This document shows positions 35,765-47,415 of a stretch of 47,415 nt of DNA, piece by piece. Numbering within the stretch: position 1 is the first letter of the stretch; each line of letters starts with the position of its first letter. The DNA is taken from assembly GCA_001953115.1 (NCBI GenBank), contig LSSL01000612.1, forward strand, positions 1 to 47,415, read 5' to 3'. Below the pieces are notes generated by a model. It was not told the DNA's origin. It ran no database searches and worked only from the letters and a program-made list of their open reading frames with translations. The position numbers were made by a program, and so were the translations under genes. The stretch comes from Smittium mucronatum. Taxonomy: Eukaryota > Kickxellomycota > Harpellomycetes > Harpellales > Legeriomycetaceae.

Positions 35765-38700
35765 GATTTATTTTTTTTTAAATTTTTATCATAAATAAAA
35801 TAGCTAAAATTCAATCAAAATATTCACTTGAAAATTCTTGATTTCTTTATCATATAAAAAAATTATTTTTAACAGAATTTCTCACATAGAAAAACTGCAT
35901 TGATATGTTTAAATTTTTTTCATATATTTAAATTGTATCCATAAACACTTTCATATCGAATTCATATCGAATTATCATTTTTTACATACATTATCAAGAA
36001 AAAAACATTTGTTTTGTTTAATTTTCTAAAAAATACAGTTATATCAAAAATAAGTAAAAAAGGACTCAGTATATTTTTTAATTTTGTGAAGAATTTAATA
36101 ACAAATAAATTATTATAATATACTGCTTCATTGTTTTGAATATATTTGAATTAAATTATTTACTGGTATAAACATAGTGTAACGATCTTTATGGGGCTGA
36201 AATATCAATAAAATAAAAAATACATATCTCAATATACGAGAAAAAAGTAGTTTTTATAAGAATAATGACGGTCAGTGTGTTTGATCTTATAAAAATTAAA
36301 ACATATTATTTTATAAAAAACCCGTTTTTTATTTGTTTTATGTCATTTTTAGATTGAATATTTTTATTAAAAAATTAACTAAGGCATTTTAAAATAAGAT
36401 TAATATTAAGTAAAAAATAAGTCAAGTTTGATTATTTGAATTTTTAGTAAAAAAATATAAAACCAATTATTTATATTATAACAATTGTAGATTTTATGAC
36501 CATAAAGTTTTCATAATCAGTTTAAAAAATATATTCTTGTATCGAATAATATATTATAACACAAAATACAATTTTTAATTTTATTAATTTGTAGGCAATG
36601 CAGTTTTTATCTATAAAAGTACTATTTATGGGCGATTTAATTTTAAATAGCAAAATATTTTTATCGCATAACTGTATATTTTAAATAATTTAAATACGAG
36701 TTAAAATTAAGTGCTCAATGAAGTAATTTTATTTTTTTACCCTGGATTTACTCTTTTGTTTGGCTCTTAATAAGTTTCTATTGTATATATTTGATTTTTA
36801 TCTCTGAGAAGTTGACATTAATGATTAAGGTTAAGATTTTGTAAAATAATATAACCCCCCCCTCCCAATTTACTATAAAGGAATATGTGAATTAGTTTAT
36901 AACAGAAAATTAAGATAATAGAATTTTATTTTTACGAAATTTTAAAATTATAAACATATTAGATTTTATATTAAGATTTGATTTATCTCGATTTCTTCAT
37001 CCATAAATCTGAAAATTCTGTGTTAAAATTTTTAAAGATAAAGATTTGTTGAATTGGTTTACTTCAAAATTCAAATTAAACGAAAAATTGGGTTTTGGGG
37101 AGATCAGAATATGATTTATGAAGATCACTTTGTAAATTTAAATAAAAAATTAGGTCGCGTAACTATAATATGTTTTTCTCGAGAGAATTTTACATTTTTT
37201 AAGCCAAATTAAGTCTTCTAAGGCTAGTATTGGTATTAGATAGGATATATTTATATCTTTCAATCTAATTTTTATTTTTATAATAAAATTTCAATGTTTT
37301 TTTTTGGAATTTAATCTAATATTCGATAAAAAGGCCTATGAGAGCCCAAAATCTTTTTTTTAAAAAGTGTTTTGGATAAAATATGACAAAATTTATCTTT
37401 TTGCCTATAATTTTTGGAAATTATTAAATTTTTTTTAATAATATTCAACTGAATGTGGGGCCAATTGCTTCTTCTAAACATAAGTATGGTATTTTATTAA
37501 AGTTGAAGCAATTATACGGGAATTATAAGAAATAATCATCGTTATTTTGAGTTAATATACGTGAATATGGAGCTCATTTTTTGTTTTTTTTTTAAAATGA
37601 AGAATTGGAAAAAATTTCCGGCTTGATTAATATCATGGTACAAAGAGGTGAAAGGTTTTAAGAATCTGGTATTTCAATATCTATAACCAAGTAATTTAAT
37701 TGTAACAACACTTTAATCATATCTATATGAAAAATATCAAAATGATTAAACTATCCCAAAATTTCATTCGGTTTTAATTCATATTCGAAAAGTTTAATAT
37801 CAAGATGAGAAATTTTTTTTTATATTTTTCTCATTTAATTTTTTTTAATTAATATTTTAAATCATTCAATGCTTTATTTGAAGTATAATTAACTTATATA
37901 TAAAGTTGTATAATATTTTATAGCTAAAATTCAAATATTTATCAATATTTAAATTTATTTATAAGAAAAATTTTTTCTACTAATTTACCATTTATATCTT
38001 ATAATATTTTAAATAATGGCTCGAATATTTCTAGAATTAAAATTATCTTTATATTCAACTAAAATTTTTGTTAAAAAAACTTTTAAATATATTTTTTCCC
38101 CACTTTCATTATTGATTTCCGCACATTATTATTTTTTTATTAATAAAGGTAGACCACGGAATAATTTTAAAAATGGAATTTAATAGAAATTTGTTTTTTT
38201 ATTACTTTAAAATATGCATGAGTAAATATTACATTAAAAATTCAGGTTATCATTTTTGAAAATTTTTTCAGAATTCGAAAGTTTTTTCGAATAGAAAAAA
38301 AATGGAAATTATAAAAAAAATAAGATTGTTGCATTGAAATTGAATCAATATTTACTAAAATCAAAAAAAATTTAAATTGACGGTTCAATTAAAACAAATT
38401 TATCCAAAGAAGGTATTTTTTAATGTTTTATGACCTAAAATAAACATAATACAGATTTATGGTTATATTTAAATATAAAAAAAATAATAAATGTTTATTC
38501 AAAACAATTTTCGATGATGAGGAGAAGGGAAGAGGGTTGAGAGTTTTTTTTTATATAAAATTCTATTTAAAAGAAATTTCAGTTATATAAAAGAAAATAT
38601 GGGTAAGAAAAACAATATTTAGGTTTTTTAATTAGTTATTTTGATGATATTAATTGTTTATACAGTATAAAAAAGAGTTTTCAACGATATAAAAAAAAAT

Positions 38701-39099
38701 ACAATCCCTTTCTCCTTGATCTTTTAATCCAGATAAAGTTATTAAATTTATATTTGGTTAAGATTAAAATAAACCCGGAATATTAATAAATAATACCACA
38801 ATCTTACTTCATCCACTTAAAATTTAATAACTATCACCAAAATTCCACTCCAATCACCAAAACGCGATATATGTATTTTTGGTACTTATTGTTTTTTTTA
38901 AGATATTCAAAGCCATCAGGTTATTATTGGATTAAAAATTTAATCTACACACTATGGAAACATTATTTGTCCTGAATTTATTATTTTTTTAAAAAAAATT
39001 ATCATAAAAATGTTTAATAATTAATAACTCTGGTTATGAATCATCTTTTTTTGATAAAATAATCCATCGAAGCTTTGGAGTTTTTCGTAGTAGGTTTTT
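35765..39099. other. AT-rich desert, no gene seen
   Basis: No supported gene. Only homopolymer-rich sequence and a short C run near 36855. Confidence 0.5.
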
Positions 39100-40560
39100 T
39101 TTAAAAAAAATGATAAGCTGGGAATATCCAGCTGTACTATTTTGAAGGGTATAAAAATATATCGAAAAAATAGAAATTTCCCAGAAAATCCATTTTAAAA
39201 AACTACAAAGTTGTGTGCTATTATCGTCCTGAAGAAATTAAAAATTCCTGTGAAGCAATAATAGAGGTAGAAAAATATCACACTTAAAATTAATTTAGAA
39301 ATGTTTAGCTTTCTCACATGAAGAGGAAAGTGAAAATATTTAGAGGACTGATCCTACACCAAAAATATTGAGCGATGTATACAAATTTTTTCATAAAAGT
39401 CACAAGAAATCAAAAAATTACCTAGCAGAAAGGATGCTGATAACAGTTATAAGTAAATAAATTCTTACACTGAAAACATAAACAGAAAAATTGGGAGAAA
39501 ATTAAACACAAATTTAAACGAGCTTGAAGAACTTTGTGGAAAAAATATGAAAAAAGAGATTGAATTGGATTGGATTCATTTTTGTTTGTGTTTGACCTCA
39601 AACCAAATTTACTCAAAGTTTTAGTAATATAAAAACTTTTTTTGAAACATTTAAAGAATTTAGAGTATTTTTACATCGATATGACCTATAAAATCTTGTG
39701 TTTGAGGTACCCAGTTGTGGTTTTTAAGATATAGGACTCCTTGAAATATTATATTACATTGTTACATGGAGTCATAAAAGTTTAAAAAAAATCAAATATG
39801 TTATGAATTTTAAAAAAAATAGAAAATGAGCTATTTGGTTATAGGTATAAATTTAGTATATCAAATCCAATATTTTGTTCAGCACTAAAAATGTTTTTAG
39901 TGCTAGAGAAGGATGGTAGGAAAACCAAAAAAATAAAATACCTGACACATAATTGGAAGAATATCAACAGCATCATAAGGACTGCACTGAAAAACTTCCA
40001 AGTGAAAATAAAAGACGATATAATATTTATTCAAAACTTATTCAATGAAGGCTTATTTGTGCTTTCTTAGCATCTTTTTGTAATAAAGCGGAATGAATTC
40101 CCCAAAATGAAACATGTAGTAACTGCAGTGAGCAATAAACACTTTTTAAAAAACAGGTATTGGTATGATAGATACAGAAAACTCTCTCCAAGCACAAAGA
40201 TAGTCTCAAAAGGTTTAATTTAACCATTAAGATTAGATATTTATCGTAAAAAAAACAGCATAGTCCAATTATTGGTTTTATTTATAAATATATTAATGGA
40301 AACCTCTAAATCGAAGATTCCTGACTTAAAGCCAAAATATCTATAATAATTTGCTTTTTTAGGTGGTAAATATAACAGTCTTTTGATTTTAAAAGAAAAT
40401 GGAATCAAAAAAATATTATAAAGTTGCAAAATCTTTAAAATTTCATCAGAGATAATTTCGAAGTAAGGTTTTTTTAGTTTTGAAATTTTGAATGAAATGA
40501 ATATCATCCTTAATAAAGTGGCATTTTTATACATGAAATCAATGATAAAAGAATATAAAG
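39100..40560. pseudogene. Coding-like patch, probably an old retroelement relic
   Basis: This 1.5 kb has fewer homopolymers and more mixed codons than the desert. It includes minus-strand frames of 61 and 97 codons (40227-40042 and 40534-40241). On the minus strand LHVSFWGIHSALL faintly resembles the copia FWGEA region. On the plus strand near 39110, NDKLGISSC faintly resembles a gag zinc knuckle lacking its first cysteines. The two hints lie on opposite strands, so at most one is right. I do not claim a family. Confidence 0.25.
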
Positions 40561-42471
40561 GTATATCTTACTATTAAATAAAATTTTCTAAAAATGAAAG
40601 CTTTGCCAAATATATTCCTATAAAAGGAAAAAAACCTTCTTGTTCTCACCTACACTTCTTTTGAGTAAAGCAAAAGTTAAAAAAAAAAAACAAAGAAATC
40701 TTTTAGGTGTTTTTTTTATTTTTAAAATTTTGAAATTACTAATAAAGCCGATTATAAAATATCAATCGACTTATCCCATCTTTCATAATTGCAAGAAAAT
40801 TTTCTCTTAATCCAAAAATTAATAGCTACAGCTGGATGGTACATGGCTCTTAAATACTGAAAATACTTTCTTTTTAGTATGGATTTCTAATATTGAACTA
40901 AGCCATGCTCCTATATTATGTATCTTGTGTAATAGTATCAAATAGTAAAAGAGAATAAAATTAGGGCCTAGAATTCATCAACAGAAAAATTTAAGGCGAA
41001 AAATTGAGGAAATTTTGGAAATGACTCGCATTCAAGGATTTCATGTAAAATAACTATTTTGAACCTTGGAAATAATCTATTAGATTATAATGATATTAAA
41101 TAGTAAGATATTCCCTTTTAGAAAGACCAAATGGAAAATTTAAAATTCAAACTACTTGAAAATAAAAAAATATTAGCCTAATTTTTTCTGAAAATAAAAT
41201 ATGAACTGAAAATATACAGACCTGGATTAAGTAAAAAATGAAGATTGCACGCCTTTAGGTGCTAATATATATTTTATTAAAGGTGTATAAATATAATATC
41301 AATAAAAAACTTAGCTTACAGACTAATAAAAAACATCAAGTCCATATATATAATAATTTTTCAAAATCCCTAAAGACTTCTTACAAAATATTTTAAGAAT
41401 TCGACTTTAATCATTTTTTCAAAAAAAATATGCAAACGCGCTCGATTTTTTTTTGTTTATCATTGGGGGTTTTAAACTAAAAATAAAATTATTTTAATTC
41501 GATGATTTATCTTTTCTCACTCCGATAAAAAAGATAAACAATATTTTGTTGGTAAAAGTAAGATTTTAGTGATTTAAAATACTTTTTTTAAAATTTTTTT
41601 TGGTAATGACTATGATATTTTGAGTATTTTATATATAATTTTGATTTAATTGGAAATAGTTTTGTTTTTGATTAAAAGCTAACTCTATATTCCATTTCAA
41701 ATAATTAAGCCGATTAAAATAACGATTTTATTCCTTTATTGTCTTTTAAACCTTTTTTTTTAAAAAATTATTTATGTACTAAAAAATTATTAAGGTTAAA
41801 ATTTGGGGTTATCAAGAAAAAAATTAAGAGAAAAAAATTAATCAAATTAATTTGAAATGATACAAAAATATATATAATTGCAATCTATTTTCGAAGAATG
41901 GGGCTCAAAAATACTCTTAAAATAAAACGAGAGAAGTTTTAAATTTTAAAATAAATTTGAAGAAAAAAATTTTAGCAGAAAAAACCCTAAATAAATGAGT
42001 AAATACTAAATAATGGAAGAATTTTTATCAATATTTATAAAACAATTTTATAAAAAAAAACATAAATGTGTAAAGTAAAGAAGAAAATTATTTTATATTT
42101 TAATAGAGAAATGGTAATGTATATTTATATTTGGAAATGATATATGTATGAAAAAAAATGACAAAAGATATTATTAATCTAATTATGCATAATTTTCAAT
42201 TGATTTATTTAAATTTTATTTAAGTCAAGTTAGAGAAATTTTAGGAAAATATGATTTTGGAGTATCAATTCTGAGGAATACCCCTTGTGGTGCAAATGGG
42301 TTGAAAATGCAATTCTTTTTTTAAAATATATTTGTTAGAAAATTTAATTTTTTTTAGTCTTTTTCAGATTAAAAATGAAATATGTCTTTAATTTTTAATC
42401 AATAAATATTTACAACAATTGCTTATATAGATCAATATGTGAGAATAATAATAATAAAAATTCTAGTAATT
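40561..42471. other. AT-rich desert, no gene seen
   Basis: No supported gene. A somewhat mixed patch at 40750-41060 has no readable frame. Confidence 0.45.
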
Positions 42472-42628
42472 AAACTGATACAAAACTATGAAAAATGATG
42501 CAAAATTGTGTAAATTGATACAAAATTAAGCAATTAGAGCAACTTCAGCTAGAAAAAATTATGTAGCTCAATAAAAAAAGTTTATAATTTTTTTCTATTG
42601 GTCAAATTTCAATTAGAAAACCTCTATT
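42472..42628 (+). repeat. Left terminal inverted repeat of the second Tc1-like element
   Basis: Contains two copies of gatacaaaa, and aattaagcaattagag shared exactly with the opposite arm. Confidence 0.8.
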
Positions 42629-43289
42629 ATATAAATGTTTATATTATTTATCAGATAGCTAGTTGATATTTAGGAAAAATTCTACAATCATAGTATCAGT
42701 CTTTATTTAAGTTTATTTCCTGATTTTTATTTGCAAACTATAATTTTCAAAAATATATCGGCTTATTTACTTCATCTTATGTGAGATGTAATAATCTAAT
42801 TCATCGGAATAATTATGGGGTTAAATGGAAATTTATTCTGCGTTTATATCCCTAAAAGTATAACGAAAAGTGGTAGTATTCAATATATAAGCTTATAACC
42901 ATACAGTATTTAAAGATCAATTTATCTAATACTCAAGTGCTTTTTTACAATTTGATAATTTAACAAGGCTGCATGGGTTATTTTTCTAATAAAAATTCAA
43001 TAATCAATTTTTTACATATTAAAATTTACATCTTTGATATTAAAAATGAAAAATATGAATTAAAAAAATCTTTTTAACATCTTTTTTACTATAAGAAATC
43101 TCTTAATAAAATGTTAGCCTAAATAACAAAATACTATATAAGTACACTTTATTTATGTTTTGAAAGTATCCAAAAAAAGGTATACTATTAGAGAAGTTAT
43201 TTAGAATGAATCCGAATATGAAGTTACTAATGATATGTTATTTATTTACATTTTTTAGCTTCAAATAAGAAAGGAAATAAGTAGAAAGT

Positions 43290-43525
43290 TGAGTCCTCTA
43301 TTCATATTAACCTTGATAATGCCCAAGAAAAAATATATTATTCTTTTTAGCTATTTTTTTTAAGGCTAAATTCTACTACAAAACTCAAAAAAGTTATCAA
43401 CGTCTAATCAATTTAATTAGATTTTATTACAATCTATCTAATTAGAATTTAACTATGATTACTTTGATAATCCAAAGCACACAGCTTAAAAAATTTTTAA
43501 AAACAATATACAGCCATGACAAAAG
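43290..43525 (-). pseudogene. Tc1 transposase relic (C-terminal catalytic half)
   Basis: On the minus strand CHGCI (43521-43507) resembles the VMVWGCI block. DVDNFFE contains the second catalytic D (43398-43396), in the QDNDPKH position. LKKIAKKNNIFFLG (43363-43322) then shifts frame into WALSRL, a stop, then IEDS (E at 43298-43296). This is the WPALSPDLNPIEDLW block that carries the last catalytic residue. Spacing from D to E is 100 bases, close to DD34E allowing for the frameshift. The N-terminal DNA-binding part and first D are not found; the interior is too short upstream to hold them, so the copy is internally deleted. Confidence 0.65.
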
Positions 43526-43665
43526 AGTATATCAACACAGCATAATAATTTTTAATTGGAAATACAAAGCCATTAGGTTGTGTCATTTATATCTATTTTT
43601 TTCTTTTTATACTTATAAATTAAGATCTTAATAAACTCTATGTATCATAATTAGATTAACTATCG

Positions 43666-43822
43666 AATAGAGGCATTCTAATTAAAATTTGACCAACAGA
43701 AAAAAATTCTAAACTTTATGCATTGATCTACATATCCTTTTCTATCTGAAATTACTCTAATTGCTTAATTTTGTATCAATTTACATAATTTTGTAATATT
43801 TTTCATAGCTTTGTATCAGTTT
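43666..43822 (-). repeat. Right terminal inverted repeat of the second Tc1-like element
   Basis: Reverse complement of 42472-42628 with scattered differences, including one short indel. Confidence 0.8.
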
Positions 43823-46800
43823 GCATTTGTGCGATAAAAAAAAACTAAAATTTATTTTCTTAATTTAAAAAACCGATTAATCTTTTTATCTATCAATTAA
43901 AGCCATGACACGAAATTAAGTAAGTAATATGATTAATTTTAGAATTGATTATTGATAAAAAAAAAAAAAAAAGTTTCCATTAATTGTGTAATTTTTTAAA
44001 AATAATAAGTAGAAAAATTATATTTTAATTAAAAAAATTAGATTTTTGTACCAATATGAAATATTATAATATAGGATTGAAATTAAAAAATTTACAAAAA
44101 AAAAAAAAAGATTAAAAATAGCTAACTCAGAAATTTTTTTACGTTAAGTAAAAAATTATTATCTAAAATAATTTAAGCCGTTACACTGAAATAAGACTAA
44201 AATTAAAAATTTAATTTAAATTAAAGCTTTTTTAAAATAATTTTGTGTACAGTTATAACATTATTAAATAGATATTATAAATAATTTCAATTAAATTAAT
44301 ATGGGTTTTATCATCATAATTCTAAGATATAAAAAATTTATTAATAAATTAAAAATAAAATTCTAGCCAATTTGAACTCGTTTAAACCTTTTTGGTGCCA
44401 AATATTCGTAAAAAAACTATAATTGGAAAAAAGTTCTTTGTTTAATTTCAAAAAAATAAATTTATTATGTACATACACGGCAAGAATAATAAAATATTCA
44501 ATTTTTTGGGAATATAACACTTTTTAATTAAATTAAAATATGCAATACTTATCTAGAATGTATTAAAATGTGATAATTATTATTAATTGCAAATAATTGA
44601 AAGCTATATTAAATAAATAAGCGTATAAAGGGATTTTTCCGACAGCTAGCTACCTTTTTTTTTCAATTAATACAAAATTTTATAATATATAAATTTTTAT
44701 TTGAAAAAATAATTTGTAGTCTATAGCAAATAATTATCACTTTACTGATTTTTAGTCAAATATATTTGTCTGAGAAGCAAATAGTTTGTTTTGCAATATT
44801 TATTTGTAGCTTATATTAGTTAAAATAACATTCATCATCTTCTCTATATTTTTATTATTTTGAGATAATAATGTCTAAATAGATACATAAAATAATTGGT
44901 TTTTAGAAAAAAAATGTTCCCTATATTTTTAGCTATTTACAATTTATCTTCTGTATGGTTGATTACAGTGAAACTAGTTGCTACTTAGTTTCTTTAAAAT
45001 AAAATTAATTTGTTTATGGACGTTTAGAGGTCTTATCCATAATAAAATTATTAGGATTCAGTCACTGAAAGGTTTATCCCTTTCAGGGGAAAGATTTCTG
45101 CATAAATTGGATTAGTTTTAGAGAATTTTTTCTCACCCATATCTAATTGACGGATTATGTAAAAAAAAGATTATTAATTAAATTAAAAATTATGGGATGC
45201 GACTTTTAATTTGTCGAAATTCTATTACATTAGGATAAAATGGCCACTTTTTGGACAAATAGTGCCATTTTTATTGAAAAAAGTTAGTAAATATAGGTAT
45301 CTGTTAGAAAATTTTGGTTAAAAATAAAAGCCTATCTGATAAATAGGGAAATTATCGTAATTCAGAATTTCCAATATATTGATTTTTTGAAAAAAAACAT
45401 ATTTTTAGGTATTTTGAATTTGTTGGACTAAAAAAAAATTCAAGAATTAGTTCAATAATAGGATCAATTATGCAAATGCTGATTTTTTATGGGTATTTTG
45501 AATAGTTTTTGGAAAAGCCGAGATAGAAAAGTTAAAAAATTATGCAACTAGAAAGCAAAATTTATAAATAATACCCCATATTTAATTTCTAACGGAGTTA
45601 TTAAGGAATAGCATAACAAAAATGATATTTTTATCTAAAAAGTGCTTTTTTATATAATTTAAAACATTAGTTAATAGTAATATAAATTTCATACATGCCA
45701 ATATAGATATAGGAAAATATTGAACTAATTAATTTTTAGCATTTTTTTCAATAAGGGCTTCTATTCGTATTTTAAATTTTATACTAACCAAGAATTATAC
45801 ATATTAGTCTTCGATTTAATTGAAAATCAGATCGAATAAAAAAAAAAAATTGCGAAATTTCTTCTCTCAAAAATAGTATGCTATTTAATAATATTAAAAA
45901 AAAAAACTTATTTTAATGAAGACAGGATTTTTTTTGACATATCCCATAGAGTGGATAGTTTTCTCAAAAAAATTACAAAATTAGTGGATTCAAGATTAAC
46001 GAAGAATATTCAATATAAATTTTACCTTAAATCATGTAAGTTTATTTTAATTTCCTAAAAAGAAAAAGTGTTATTCCCTTTTCTTAATTTAATCCAAATT
46101 AACTCATGCATATTTTATATCAATATGAGAAATTCTCTTTGAGAGCAGTCTATTTCTTAATAAAATTTTACTAAATTCCTAATTTTGAAATACAGCATTA
46201 AGAAATCGAAAAAGATATTGATCAATCTGCAGTATAGAATTAAAAAAAGTAATTTTATATTGGAAAACTGTTGAAATTTTATTAGAATAAGTACATTTTT
46301 CCCAATTATAAGGGCTTGATGACGATTAGATTTTTCTGTAAATAATAATTCAAATAGGGAAAAAAATTTGGTCTTAAAAAGAATCTCCCATATAGCCAAA
46401 GCAAATATAGTACAAGTAAGGGATTTTATATATATATAGAAATTTAAATTATTTCTAATATGAATTGGATATATTTTAAAGCTTTAATTATCACTTATTA
46501 GGCTACCGACACATTTGAGACCTTTAATGGTGTTAGAGGCTCGAAATTGAATATAATTTCAAATAAAACAAAATAGTTCCAATTATTTCAAATTTTTTGA
46601 AAAGCGTTACAATAATTGGTTATAATGTTAAAAATATATTAAAAATTTTATAATAGGTTTATTTTGAACTAAACGCGTTGTATCGAATGGTTTGGAGTTA
46701 TTTGAAAATAAGCCTCATTTTCAAACAAGCGTGAATTTTTCAACTAAACACGTTTTATTCAAAATGAATGATTTTTTTCAAATTATCAAATTTATAACTT

Positions 46801-47415
46801 TATAATGGGTTCATATTGATTTTTAATTTTTGAGTAAAATTGGTTCAAAAGTTCCAAATTTGAATTTAAAATCCTCCTATTGAAAATTGGTAGAAAAAAA
46901 AAGATATGCAAGTGATTTTGATTTTTCAATACAAAGTCTAAAATTTTAATTCCCGTAAGCTTGATTATAAAAAGTCCAGCTAAAACATAAATTTTTATTT
47001 TATAAATCATTAAACTCGAATTTTGTGTATAAAAAATAATAAAGATATTTTAATTTCAATTAAAGGTTTAGAACGATTAAATAAAGTTTTTATAGAAAAA
47101 AATCATTTTTTTTATTTTAATTTCATTAAAATTATTATATCTTCTTCGGAAATTTATTCAGCTGCTTAATTCAGTAAAAGTTATGAAAAAGCTAATATCT
47201 AATGATATATATATATATTTATGTATAATTTTCATTCATCTATGCTTTTAGTTCTCAAATTGCTGATGAGAAAATTTGTAAGTTATACACAGATATAACG
47301 ATTATATTGATACATCTCTAATAAGTTTTCAGTTTAATTCTTATTACATACAGAAATTTCTTTAATTGGATAAATTTAAACAACCAAATAAAACCTTCAA
47401 AATTTTATTTTGATA
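43823..47415. other. AT-rich desert to window end, no gene seen
   Basis: No supported gene. Frames of 80 and 72 codons (46399-46157 and 47010-46792, minus strand) are rich in K, N, F, I and L and look like chance. A small hairpin, CTGAAAGG-loop-CCTTTCAG, lies at 45065-45086. Confidence 0.5.

Larger units (their letters stand above)
42472..43822 (-). mobile_element. Second Tc1-like DNA transposon, about 1.35 kb, decayed
   Basis: Inverted arms at 42472-42628 and 43666-43822 match over about 157 bases with scattered differences. The outermost sequence is AAACTGATACAAA. The interior carries a Tc1-type transposase relic on the minus strand. Total length is normal for Tc1. The left edge has TA at the junction and the right has TG, so the TA duplication is either mutated or misplaced. 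The arms are unrelated to those of the element at 11521. Confidence 0.75.

Noticed and set aside
46157..47010. Minus-strand frames of 80 and 72 codons
   Set aside because: Composition is dominated by K, N, F, I and L with no motif; expected by chance in AT-rich DNA.
4300..47415. Mitochondrial or plastid DNA, suggested by the base composition
   Set aside because: No organellar genes, rRNA or tRNA seen, and the relics are nuclear-type transposons.
1..47415. CRISPR array, operons, rRNA or bacterial origin
   Set aside because: No regularly spaced repeats or rRNA; spliced introns and retroposons show a eukaryotic nuclear genome.

Overview
The window looks like nuclear DNA of a very AT-rich eukaryote. 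Two protein genes in the first 4.2 kb are followed by about 43 kb of gene desert. A fungus or fungus-like osmotroph is the best guess. The left-edge gene is a peptide-transport-clade OPT transporter, a family typical of fungi and plants and not of animals. Its neighbour is a spliced CTDSPL2-type phosphatase, an opisthokont-style gene with introns that all end in ATAG. I cannot name the species.

Region 1 (1-4215) holds two genes, both on the minus strand. OPT (586 to beyond base 1) is intron-free as far as seen and rich in G+C. CTDSPL2 (4215-1690) has five exons joined by four phase-1 introns. Between them (587-1689) lie runs of C separated by single T, which read on the coding strand as a strong G-quadruplex motif about 0.5 kb upstream of the OPT start.

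Region 2 (4216-47415) is a desert of roughly four-fifths A+T by eye, with no intact gene. It is not featureless. It holds decayed transposons: (a) a Tc1/mariner-IS630 element with about 567-bp terminal inverted repeats and a broken DDE transposase (11521-14002); (b) a second Tc1-like element with about 157-bp inverted repeats (42472-43822); (c) an IS630/Tc1 transposase fragment (5343-5581); (d) a decayed Ty1/copia pol in the order integrase, reverse transcriptase, RNase H (27775-30885).

The least expected content is a family of non-LTR-type retroposons. A GC-richer 626-bp copy (35124-35749) has a 15-bp target-site duplication, an AATAAA signal and an A tail. Two short copies of about 125-136 bp (23786-23921 and 26574-26696) share its 3' module. 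A 27-bp insertion at 5078-5104 carries only the last 23 bases of the same 3' end and sits between its own 15-bp target-site duplications. I did not recognise this family.

Two assembly gaps (14096-14428 and 29746-30247) are present. The first is flanked by an exact 141-base duplication abutting both edges, so it is probably an unmerged contig overlap. The second is bounded by homopolymers.
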